From Polytrichum commune (taxonomy: Eukaryota > Streptophyta > Polytrichopsida > Polytrichales > Polytrichaceae), in the NCBI GenBank assembly GCA_950295325.1, contig OX485806.1, positions 17,298,001-17,362,000 of the forward strand: a stretch of DNA of 64,000 nucleotides, read 5' to 3'. Positions 34,898-44,810 of this stretch are shown one piece after another. The first letter of the stretch is position 1, and every line of letters starts with the position of its first letter. Both the position numbers and the translations under genes were made by a program. The notes beneath the pieces are model-generated. The model saw nothing but the letters and a program-made list of their open reading frames with translations. It had not been told where the DNA came from and did no database searches.

Positions 34898-35360
34898 TCA
34901 TTTATTGTTTTTACATTGAGGATGGTTTCTTGAAATACTTGGATGCATTTGAAATGGAATAGTTGTGTGCGACATGGATAACAACTGGGTCCTGCTGTTA
35001 TTTACCTCGTGTACGTAACTAATCCTCAATTTTTTGTTGGTTGGTTGCATGGGCACAGGTGAGGCATGCCCTTCTGTGAGGCCAAAACCACCCCCCTTAA
35101 GCGTCCTAGTCCGGGTGATGGTGTTGAGAATCACATGTATTGTTCGTATCAAAAGAATGATCTCTTTGCATCCCAAGGCATTCATGTCATTTTGAATCAC
35201 TTTGTTTATTAGTAGTGGCCTCTTGGCTTGTGGCCGAATTGGCCTTCTCAAGAGTCCAACCGGCAGCCTTGGCAACACAAGCTCTCAAGGATATTCTCCT
35301 TGGGCCTTTGATTATCCTCTCCTTCACCTTGCCAATGCTAGAGTCCTCCTCTTTCTCCAT
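34898..35360 (-). other. Possible decayed coding remnant
   Basis: Two overlapping minus-strand frames are open. One is 57 codons from an ATG at 35,358-35,360 (rich in Lys, Glu, Ser and Thr, opening MEKEEDSS). The other is 126 codons, 34,898-35,278. The composition looks protein-like, but I recognise no family, and a frame change would be needed to join them. Confidence 0.2.
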
Positions 35361-35650
35361 TGTTATATAAGTGATTGATTTTGACCAAAAAGGATGTAAG
35401 TGTTGAAAAACACTCCCTCAATGGTTAACCTCAAATACAATTGCTTGTAAAAACCACACACCCTCCTAGCTATCTAACCACACAACTCACACATTGACTA
35501 ATTTCATTAAGTCATCTCCTTAAGTCCTAATTCTAAGTCACCCACATCACTCATTAGTTGATGGTTTCACTAGCTTAATCTCCAACTAATTCTTAGGTCT
35601 CCTAATCCCAGCTCGGCTTGGTTCACCCTTGATATGGTGGTAACTTCGGT

Positions 35651-36033
35651 TGAACAGGTAGCCCTTAGTCTGCTGGCCTAACCGGTAAGCCCTTAGTATG
35701 CTGGTCGAACAAGTAGCCCTTAGTATGCTGGCCTAACCGGTAAGCCCTTAGTCTGCTGGCCTAACCGGTAAGCCCTTAGTCTGCTGGCCTAACCGGTAAG
35801 CCCTTAGTCTGCTGGTCGAACAGGTAGCCCTTAGTCTGCTGGTCGAACCAGTAGCCCTTAGTCTGCTGGTCGAACCAGTAGCCCTTAGTCTGCTGGTCGA
35901 ACCGGTAGCCCTTAGTCTGCTGGTCGAACAAGTAGCCCTTAGTATGCTGGCCTAACCGGTAAGCCCTTAGTCTGCTGGTCGAACAGGTAGCCCTTAGTCT
36001 GCTGGCCTAACCGGTAGCCCTTAGTCTGATGGG
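35651..36033. repeat. 27-28 bp minisatellite, 14 units
   Basis: Units read AGCCCTTAGTCTGCTGG followed by either TCGAACNRGT or CCTAACCGGTA. The two types (27 and 28 bp) alternate in blocks, and CTTAGTATG variants are scattered. Exactly 14 CCCTTAGT cores are present. No frame runs through it. Confidence 0.9.
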
Positions 36034-36229
36034 CAGAGCTTAGTACATTTGCAACTAAGGTTTGGCCAAGCTTATTAATGGCCCTAACTAACACACTAAT
36101 TAGGAGTCCACCTAAAGGGATTTCAAACTACAAACTAATTTGGTGACCCTAAGCCTCTAATTAAATACTTTGCTACTTGGTTTTTATGATTTGGACTAAT
36201 TAACTAAACTAACTCCCTAACATCACTAA

Positions 36230-36400
36230 GGGATAACTAATCCACACACGTGGCTTTCAAGCTATAAGAGCTCACTCCCGTGGGAGAAATTGAGAGAGAG
36301 AGCTTAACTAACTAACTTCACTAGAAACTAACAATCCACACACGTGGCTCAAGCTCTTAAGAGCTTGCTCCCTTGAGAGCGCTTGATGGAGAGAGAGGTA
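36230..36400. repeat. Local duplication of about 95-100 bp
   Basis: AATCCACACACGTGGCT occurs near 36,238 and 36,331. Each is followed by CAAGCT.TAAGAGCT and a GAGAGAGAG tract. Confidence 0.65.
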
Positions 36401-36429
36401 AATGAGAGAAAAAACACCTTAAGTAGCAA

Positions 36430-37295
36430 AGAGGGAGAGAGGGAGAGAGGTGAGGATAGGGTGAGAGGATTAGCACCTCCAATCACAATCCCTTAACCTT
36501 CTCCTTCAAAGTAGGGACTAATCCCCATCCACCAAGCTTCCTTCTTCCTAAACTAACAAGATGGATCCAAAAGTGGGCATTTAACCCGCGGAGCTCACCT
36601 TGCTTCACCTTACCCCCTACTCACATTATCAAGGCATACTCTTATTGAAATCAAACCTTGAACTAATCACACAACACCACCTAATGCCTAAAGTTAAATC
36701 CACACCACACTTCACTCTTTTTATGTTTTGTGAATAATCATAACTCATCAAAGTCAACTAAAATTGGTTTCGAAGAGTTAATCACCACATGTGGGCACCA
36801 TTTTGGGCTCACACCTTCACACATTCAATACAATAACGTGTTGTGATTATGACATTTTATGCATTTCTATTGGTTAAGGTTACTAGGAACTTATCTTCTT
36901 GTAAGTACCTCATACACATAGTGGATTAGTTAGGCGTACTTTGTATTGGAGCAAGGAGGTAAATGATTAAACTCCAAAGCATGGGATAGTCAGAAATTTC
37001 ACATATGGTAGTGGACACCTTAGGTTTGCAAAGTATGGAGATAGAGGATGTGGTTATACATGGCATTCTAGTTCAATACATAACATACTTATGTGATATC
37101 ATACATACTACTATTCATAGTTATGTGTAACTCTCTTATGCAAAGTAAAGTTATGTTAGAATATGGGTAGATATGAAGGATTATGCAAGAGTCTTGTAGA
37201 CAATCCCACCCACCCACCCTTGTATTGCAATGAGGAAGAGTTTGAAGGATTTGGCCTCTGAAAAGAGGAAGTTCAAAACTTCGTTTTGAAAAGTC

Positions 37296-37344
<49 letters not shown>

Positions 37345-38470
37345 GTGATGAGTTATTTCAAGGGGGAAAATGACCATAAATAAACCTTTGTATTTTCATA
37401 TTATTACGATTAAAGGAAGGGATGCACAAGAAATGCCATGTTTTATCCCAAAAAAAGATCTTTGACCAATCAAATTCACATGGATTATGAGCAGAGTGCT
37501 TGTATGATTCACTAGATGGGAACAACTCAATAGTTGAGCACCTCCACAAATTCTCAATCCAAAATATGCAAAGTACAATAAACTAGCTACAATGCATTTT
37601 AAGTATGTAAATCATCACATATTTTTAACCACATATATGCAAAGAATTCCCTAAAAACTTGAGAGTGTCCAAATGTTAAATTCAATGGTCAATGTGAACA
37701 CAAGCATTTTTTTTATACTTGAACATGAAGAAATATGATGTTCATGCAAAGTTTGCATTGGAGTGGCAATCATTGATTGGAGTCAACACCATTGCATGAG
37801 CTCCCAATACAACAAAATCATGACCGTTTCCCACTTTGACATGTATCATCACATTTTAATCATCTCCATGTTGCATGGCTCATGTGTTTATGGGTTAATA
37901 TCCATGTTAGCTTGAAATTTATAGCTATTTTGATTGCGGATGAGTGACTTAGGTGGGGCTAATGTAGGGGAAAAATCATTCATCAACCAATATTGGGTTG
38001 CTCGGGAAGCTAGCGGTTAATGAGCACTTGGGTCTTAACAATATGGTAAGTTGCCTAGGCTGCATATGTAGGCATATGGATTAGCATACCCATGTCTTAC
38101 CCTATTATGCAAATGTACTCTTTAGTATTATCTCTTTAATTAATACCTACAAGTCAAGAAATTGTCTCCAAACTCCAACATATAAGAGTGGGACATTTGG
38201 AAGTTTTATGACGGTTGAAATGATGTATAGTGGGGGTGATGAAGTATAGCAAGGGGTTTTGGGTGACAATCAAGAGTCAACTTGCAAATGACAACCTCAA
38301 TTACAAACATACAATTTGATCACGAATATGCAAGTTTCGGCTCCAACATTGTGGAATGGGTATAAAATGTGGGCCTTTCAACCTAAGCAAAGCCAAGGGT
38401 AGTGATAGTGGGCCAATTTGTCACTGCTGACATGTATTGTTTCTTCTTTCCATCTTTTAAGGAGCCAAAA
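36430..38470. other. Stretch without recognisable gene
   Basis: AT-rich DNA with only the microsatellite at 37,298. No coding region is supported. Confidence 0.4.
37298..37342. repeat. (CT)n microsatellite, 45 bp
   Basis: An uninterrupted CT tract. Confidence 0.95.
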
Positions 38471-38487
38471 TGTGGGCTATGGATTTG

Positions 38488-38714
38488 TGGGGTTTGCGTT
38501 AACTTGTCCACTAAGGAGGTAAAAAGGTAGTGAAGTATTCTATAACTTGGGAATAGCTATTTGTAGATGAATTGACTTTGAAAATAGCATCAGACCTCAT
38601 TATAATATCTTGGAATTTAATTTGATCACGTTGGTTCTCAACACGTAGGATATTTGTTTGTACTGAAATCCCTTCCAACACAATGTATGAGTTTACATAG
38701 ACTCCACAAACCCC
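38488..38714. mobile_element. MITE of the 19,012 family, copy 4
   Basis: The left end GGGGTTTGCGTTAACTTGTC mirrors the right end, complemented, GGGGTTTGTGGAGTCTATGT. Confidence 0.5.
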
Positions 38715-40010
38715 AAGATGAACCATTTGTGAATGAATATGTTAGATCATTCATTTTGTGAAAATACTTCTTGAGCATGAAATATTTTCCTTCAAATATA
38801 TGTATATTATGCTTTCCAAGTGAAATGAAGTGAGGGAAGAAGTAACTTTGTGACAATAATCACACAAGCTAGGTAGATTAAACTCTTAAGGGCCAGTGCA
38901 TTCCTAAACACCTTCTTTATCTTTCTTTTTTTCTCCTTTTGCCAGAGTAAATGGAGTTGGCCTGGCTAAATGGTGCTTTAACTTCATGGAACCAGATTGG
39001 TACATATAACAACCAACAATCTGCAAGACCAGCTTGTTTCATGTTTTAGATGTTTACTTGAAATGATTCAGCAGCTCTTCTGTGTAAGATGCCACCTTTA
39101 AATTGGTATTTTGACAAAGAAAGAGGTACCGTAACTCTCTAGTAGCTTGGGTAGAAAATAATGAATTTTAAAGGTGCCTAAATTTCTAGGAAATTAATTT
39201 TGTTGAGTGTCAAAATAAAAAAAACAATATTCAAAGAGTGCTTAAAATCATAACAATGCAAGTGACATTCACTAGAATCCAACAAAGTATTCTCTCATAA
39301 AGACCACTCTGTATAACTCTCACACAAAACTAAATATGTTGCCAAGCAAAACCTTGATAAACAAGTAAAAGACAAACTAAAGGGCAAGGAGTGTTGGTTA
39401 AGGGGAGTGTTCAAGTTAATTATAGCCACCATAAATGAAATTAGGAAAACCATCCGTGAATTATAGAAATGACTTGGATGAATGTCTAACTTATTATTAA
39501 ATGTTTTTTAATATGCCCAATTTTAGAATATTATATTATGGGATGCCTAACTCACCACATCATTCCCGTAGTGAAGGTGTAGCCAAACCAACATAGATTT
39601 TTCCTCTTCTTCACCATACATTTGGAAAGAAAAAAAATATGAGAACCATCTTGCATATCATTTTTTGGTAAGTTTTTCCTAGCATATGCTCCATTGTCTT
39701 TCCTAGCACAATCTCATATATGAAAAATATTGTAATGGTTGCGTATAAGTGTTTCATCTCTCATATATATGGGTATAAATTATCAATATCTCACAATCTT
39801 TTACAAATTAGAAACTTAGCTTCAACTTCGTCTATGCAAAGCCTTGTGTTTTGTATGAAATTGGCTTCTACCATGGGATCCACTACTTCAAGTGCTCATA
39901 TAGAGTGAATGTGTGGAGCATATGTAGACCTTCTCTCCTCTGAAGTGAATTCATTTGATTTAACAACCCTTGATCTTAGTGCTTGGTGTATAATGTGTGG
40001 TCAAAGGCTT
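38715..40010. other. Stretch without recognisable gene
   Basis: AT-rich, no supported feature. The 62-codon frame at 39,720-39,908 has no family features. Confidence 0.4.
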
Positions 40011-40244
40011 GGTTCATGGTATCTATACAAACTCGTCCAACTTAGGTGAGTAACCTCTACTAAAAAGCAAAGCCCCTACATGTTGACCGCCAATTCATTA
40101 TATTATACTCCACTAAACCAATTTGGGGTCTTTGTTGGCAATTTTGAAGTCATAATGTCATCAAATAAATATTTGAAGAAAATAAAAGAGTGTTTTGTGT
40201 TTTCACCCTCCTAATGGATAAGTTTACATAAATATCATGAACCT
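40011..40244. mobile_element. MITE of the 19,012 family, copy 5
   Basis: The ends are GGTTCATGGTATCTATACAA and (complement) GGTTCATGATATTTATGTAA. This is the clearest TIR pair of the family. The interior has CCAATTTGGGGTCTTTG. Confidence 0.6.
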
Positions 40245-40707
40245 TTGATGAGATGGAATTGTGGTATACAAACATATCTCTGGTCCACCCAACATCAAAA
40301 CTTGAATCCTATAAGATGGTGGCTAAATTACTTTGACTAGACTAATTTGGGGTCCTTGAAAATACTTCCGTTGTCATATCAACTTAAAACACATTTCAAT
40401 ACTTTTGTGGTGTGGATGAACGAGAGATACACTTGTATGCAATAATCCCTCTTGCCCAAATGCTTGGTTGTGGTTAGGCCCTAACTAAGAGCGTCTCCAC
40501 CAAGCTGGGTACCTGGCAGGTGAACGGCACTCCGGGTATATTGCTGCCAGGGCCGCCAAGTCCCAACGTCCATCAGTCATCGCTATTTGGTAAAAGGGTC
40601 CCGGTGCGGGCATTTCAGAGGAGTTCGCTGGGTATTTTCGCCTCGGTTACCGAGCTTCCCACGCCAACGCCATCGCCCATATTTCCTTTCTTTGGATTTA
40701 TTCTAAT

Positions 40708-40842
40708 ATGTCAGCAAGGGGAGAAGATGTGGCTGCAACGGGTGGGAGGACAAAGAAGGGCAGGAACTTCTGCCCGGAGGAGGAAGAAGTATTTAATGTA
40801 GGGGTATTATGTCTAGATGTTAGATTTGAACACACCGTTTAA
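40708..40842 (+). pseudogene. Fragment like Harbinger-associated Myb/SANT protein N-terminus
   Basis: An ATG opens 44 codons. Residues 13-28 contain a TKKGRNFCPEEEEVF-like stretch, similar to the start of the Myb/SANT-like domain of the second protein of PIF/Harbinger elements (basic residues, then an acidic stretch before an expected Trp-rich helix). The frame ends soon after, and the tryptophans that should follow are absent. A GT after the acidic run could be a splice donor. Assignment rests on this short motif and its place inside a Harbinger-type element. Confidence 0.35.
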
Positions 40843-41010
40843 TTATATAATTCCCTAATATGGTGTATTATTATGATGTCTTACTATAGTTATAACTCAC
40901 ATAAGATTTTTTTTTTCAACCCTATGTTCATTATAAAAAATTAGCTCACCCTATTTTGTGTTTAAGGATTGCCTATGTTCATTACAAAATTCATTTGACA
41001 TGCAATGAGA

Positions 41011-41200
41011 ACTAGCATGAACAAGCATCACCACAAATCAATAACAATGCAAACAATCATCATCACCATCATGAGAATCAATGAACTATGAACTTGAATT
41101 ACTAGCATGAACAAGCATCACCACAAATCAATAACAATGCAAACAATCATCATCACCATCATGAGAATCAATGAACTATGAACTTGAATTACTAGCATGA
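41011..41200. repeat. Perfect 90-bp tandem duplication
   Basis: 41,011-41,100 and 41,101-41,190 appear identical, and the first ten bases of a third unit follow. Each unit contains CATCATCACCATCATGAG. It lies inside the Harbinger-like element, in what may be an intron. Confidence 0.9.
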
Positions 41201-41476
41201 ACTATGGACCCCAGTTGCACTACTTGGGGTCTTTGTTTTTTACATTCTACTTAATTTAATACACACTTTTACTTTTTAAATTGACATTTTTACATTTAGG
41301 GTCACACTTTTACATTTACTTTTAATACTTTTAAATTGAAAAGTAAAGTAAAAGCTATTACAAGTAACTATATAATGAGGATTTTTTATTTATTAAAATA
41401 TATCCAAAGTATTTAGTGCCTTACATTCTACTACCTTACATTTTATTAGTCTATAACCGTTCATTTTATTGCAGAG

Positions 41477-41779
41477 ATGGTTGAGCTTGAGATACATGAG
41501 GCAAAAAAACCTAGAATTGCACAAGTCATTGCTCTTAACCTCATAGAATCTATAAAGATTTTAGAGTTAGTTTATGATTCAAATACAAAAGGTTGTAAAA
41601 CTCCTGGACACACTCAAAAGTTGTATGATCGTTTGTATGTTATTCCGTGTACAAAAACCCTAGAGTGGCATTATTTCCATAAAATATTTATGGACGCAAC
41701 ATCTAGGGTAGAATTGACTGTTCATACAAAACAACAATATTACGTTCATTATTGGCCCCACATGAATTGGATTTGCTAA
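41477..41779 (+). CDS. Hypothetical ORF inside the Harbinger-like element
   Basis: A 100-codon frame whose ATG lies two bases after a good splice acceptor (TTTTATTGCAG, 41,464-41,474). It could be a second exon of the fragment at 40,708. It begins MVELEIHEAKKPRIAQ, has a central HTQKLYDRLY stretch and ends in an aromatic-rich HYWPHMNW. I recognise no family. Position and orientation agree with an accessory gene of the element, probably decayed. Confidence 0.3.
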   Translation: MVELEIHEAKKPRIAQVIALNLIESIKILELVYDSNTKGCKTPGHTQKLYDRLYVIPCTKTLEWHYFHKIFMDATSRVELTVHTKQQYYVHYWPHMNWIC

Positions 41780-42065
41780 TTATCTCGTATTAGTGTAGTG
41801 TTTTATTTCATTCCCGGGCGGGGCAATAAAATTCGTGCAGTGAAACCGGGCAGAAAATATATTCTCGGGCAGGGCATCTAATCACGGGCAGGGCTTCGGG
41901 GCCTGCTTATCCCGGGCGGGGGTCGGCCTCGGAGCGGGTCTGCAAGCCGGTATGTACCCGGGCTAGTGGGCCTCAGGGGATGTGCCGGGCATCCCACACT
42001 GTGCCGGGGCTGCCACCGAGGCCATTATGCCCGGGGCTGTACCCAGGCTAGTGGGGATGCTCTAA

Positions 42066-43921
42066 GTTGCCACAAATATGTATTCCAAACTTCAAGATTC
42101 TCAACCAGTTTCATTACATGGTTCATGCACTTGGTTAAACATCTCGCATCCAAAATTGTTGCATGTTGCAATTATAAAAATCCATGTCCGCATCTAGGGT
42201 TGGCGGGGGACTTGATCAGCCAACCTGAAGATTAACTTAATTTACATGTCCCAATTTTACCTCAGATCCCTCAAGGAAACAAACTGCTCGATTAATGTTA
42301 TCGGTAACTTTGTCATATCATTACTGAATTGATGAGTTGTGTTCATGGGCTCAACTACAAATTCAAGAATAAAGACTCCAAGTGCCAAAATCCATTACCT
42401 CAGACTAAATATGAAGTCAAGGCAATTGAGTATTATTATCATTAGCCCTAAGCCTCACCACTAAGAATAATCAGCCCACTGAAATGGGATTGTCGGGCCA
42501 AGGCTAATTATAAGAGCGTAGGGCTTAGCCTTGCCCCATGATTTAGATTCCACAAGTCACAATTGGTTGTCCACTCTGTCTCAACTCCTGCATAACTTAA
42601 TTACGAGCCTAGTTCAAATCTCACCCAAGCAGCCTTAGGCTTACAAGTTGGATCACTAATACAATTACTACGCCTTGCCCCATGCTAGATCACAACTTCA
42701 TTTGACTAGCCCTGCCCCTCCCATGCCTCCTTCACTGCCCGTCTTCCTGCCCGCACATGTGTGGGAACTCTTCCATGTTGGGAACCAATGTGATAATATT
42801 ACAAGTAGTAGTAGCAACGACAACAACATCAGTAGTAGTTTTATATGTATAACTACGTTGGACATCGGATTTAGTTATAAAGAACCACATTAGTGTAGAC
42901 TAATTCATCTTAGATGAAGTGGTCTCAAACCAATGGGGGGCATTTTGATGTTGGATGGATGAGAGATACACTCATACGCAATACCTCTTCTCATCCAACA
43001 AACCTAGAGGTTGGTTGAGATGTTCAAGTTGTAATTGGATGTTGCCACCATTTGTCACTATGAGCAAGTGACATGTTCAAATCTACACCTAAGATTGTTT
43101 TTAAAAGCATTTGAGCACAATCAATATTATTGACTTACTTGATTTTTACTGGGTCTTGTTTGTTGATTAAAGAAGAATGTAAACACAACAACATCGTTTT
43201 TGAGTAACATGTTTGCAATTTATTAGTTTTTGAGAGATGTAATGGCCCAAGTGAGATGATGTGAGGCCACATCCACCTGCGTCACTGTGGCGTTGTGAAC
43301 GTCTCCCGTGTGGTCAAGGGCTAGGAAGATCTCGGCTGTCGATTGCGATATGACATATCTAAAGGCTCTTATGCTGCCCCAACTTTTGGCTTCTCTTCCC
43401 CTTGGGTAGAGCTTGAAAAACTTCACGTTGAATGAAATCTCCACCTCCATCCACTCATGAATCTTGGATGAATAATTTCAAACTAATTCCTTCATGAAAA
43501 GGACTGGTGGAAGAGATGATGCCAACCGGGGGGGGGGGTCAAACTCCAATGGAAACCCTCTAGGAACCTTCAAAATCCCGCACAAATGCTCTCATACAAT
43601 GGGACGAACAATCAACCCCTTCATCTTGCAAATATTGATTACTCAATTGCCAAAATTTCATCCGTCAAAAGTTTTTTTTTCATGTTGCCTTAGCAATCTC
43701 GTAGACCGTAGGATAGGCCTTTGTGAATGGATGGCTTCGATCCGGTTCGCCCACGACCACACACCCTCCATTCACAACGCCTCAGTGACATGGCACATCC
43801 ACTAACTCATGGACAAGCCGAGTTGACCAACAACATTGGCAGGCGACATGATAAGCATAATTTCGTGCCCATGGTTTATTTATTTAATTGTGTTATATGT
43901 AGCCTACCCCCCTAGAGGGTT
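42066..43921. other. Stretch without recognisable gene
   Basis: A pair of inverted blocks (GGCGTTGTGAACG near 43,290 and its partner near 43,775) makes minus and plus frames with similar peptides (DHTGDVHNA and DHTPSIHNA). That is a repeat, not two genes. The 42,950-43,020 region has a GGATGAGAGATACAC..CTCATCC hairpin related to others at 22,400 and 40,420. Confidence 0.35.
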
Positions 43922-44005
43922 GGAGCGAACCAACCCGTGCACTGGTTCCTTGGAGACAGGGGTTGAGGCATCCAACAAGGAACGAGGGTATGGGTTGGTT
44001 CGCCC
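43922..44005 (+). mobile_element. Palindromic mini-element, GGGCGAACCAACCC ends, copy 3
   Basis: An 84-bp unit from GGAGCGAACCAACCC to GGGTTGGTTCGCCC, with CTGGTTCCTTGGAG and GAGGCATCCAACAAGGAACG inside. It has one unit only, unlike 18,289-18,523. Confidence 0.7.
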
Positions 44006-44433
44006 AAATCCCCTTGGAGCCCTTCACTGTAACCTAGTTCCCGGTTTGCACTTACAACTTAATGTTATTAATTATTAAGAGTCCTGCAGCAACATCAAAT
44101 GTTTCTCATCCCAACTGGTGAGGGTCTGGAGCTTTGGTCGGGATCCTGCTGCCTGCCTGCTTCACACATAAACAAGTGTCTTCCCACCTAAAACCATGTT
44201 TCAATTCTTCATCTTCTTCTTCATCTTCTTCAACTTCTGTCACTTGTGGCCAACATTTTGTCGAATCTGATCAAACAGCGGATTGTGCATTCTGGCACAT
44301 GTAGGTAGGTGAGTCTGTTTTTATACTTTTATACGGTGCCTTAACTTACTTCTCAAGGTCAACAACATCCTTGAAGAATAGGCATGCATAAAACACAAAC
44401 TTTAATTAATACCTTCACCATATATGGGATATC

Positions 44434-44802
44434 ATGATTTGGCAGAGCCTCTTGAGTGTGCCGGCATCGTTTGGGACACTATATATAACTTATATATGCG
44501 TAAAGAAGTGGAGAAACATGTCATCTACGTACGATGATGTGATTGGGAAGTACGACAATATGTGGGGAGGGAACAAGCTCGTGTGCTGTAGACATCACAT
44601 TGGACAAGTGCACTGGAACATGAGACCAACTAAGGGTTGGTTTAGTCATGCATGTTTAGTGTTTTTACGTAGAGAGGTCTTTCACGGTTATGTCGGGAGC
44701 AACCGATTGCCAAGCTCTCTTTTTCAGGTCCCTGGTGGCTTTGTCATTGAAATAAACTTGTTTCAATTGTCTCAAAAAGAAAACATTCTAAAATTTCGTT
44801 GA
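44434..44802 (+). CDS. Hypothetical 122-codon ORF beside the Tc1-like element
   Basis: The frame begins at ATG 44,434 and ends eight bases before the Tc1-like element. It contains VIGKYDNMWGGNKL and a His/Cys/Trp-containing middle (CCRHHIGQVHW). There is no signal peptide or known domain. The upstream stretch (44,205-44,310) has CTTCATCTTCTT iterations and could be leader sequence. It may be chance or part of a decayed gene. Confidence 0.2.
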   Translation: MIWQSLLSVPASFGTLYITYICVKKWRNMSSTYDDVIGKYDNMWGGNKLVCCRHHIGQVHWNMRPTKGWFSHACLVFLRREVFHGYVGSNRLPSSLFQVPGGFVIEINLFQLSQKENILKFR

Positions 44803-44810
44803 GTTATATA

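Larger units (their letters stand above)
40489..42062 (+). mobile_element. PIF/Harbinger-like element, 1,574 bp
   Basis: The ends GAGCGTCTCCACCAAGCTGG and (complement) GAGCATCCCCACTAGCCTGG continue as GTAC, giving TIRs of about 24 bp. TAA flanks both sides (40,486-40,488 and 42,063-42,065). Terminal regions are GC-rich with CCGGG words and the middle is AT-rich. A relative of 427 bp is at 59,818-60,244. Gene-like remnants are annotated separately; no DDE transposase is present. Confidence 0.75.

Noticed and set aside
35651-36033. CRISPR array, because of regular repeats
   Set aside because: Units are contiguous with no unique spacers, and the genome is a plant.
43223-43805. Two frames with similar peptides (DHT..HNA) on opposite strands
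   Set aside because: The similarity is due to an inverted DNA repeat.
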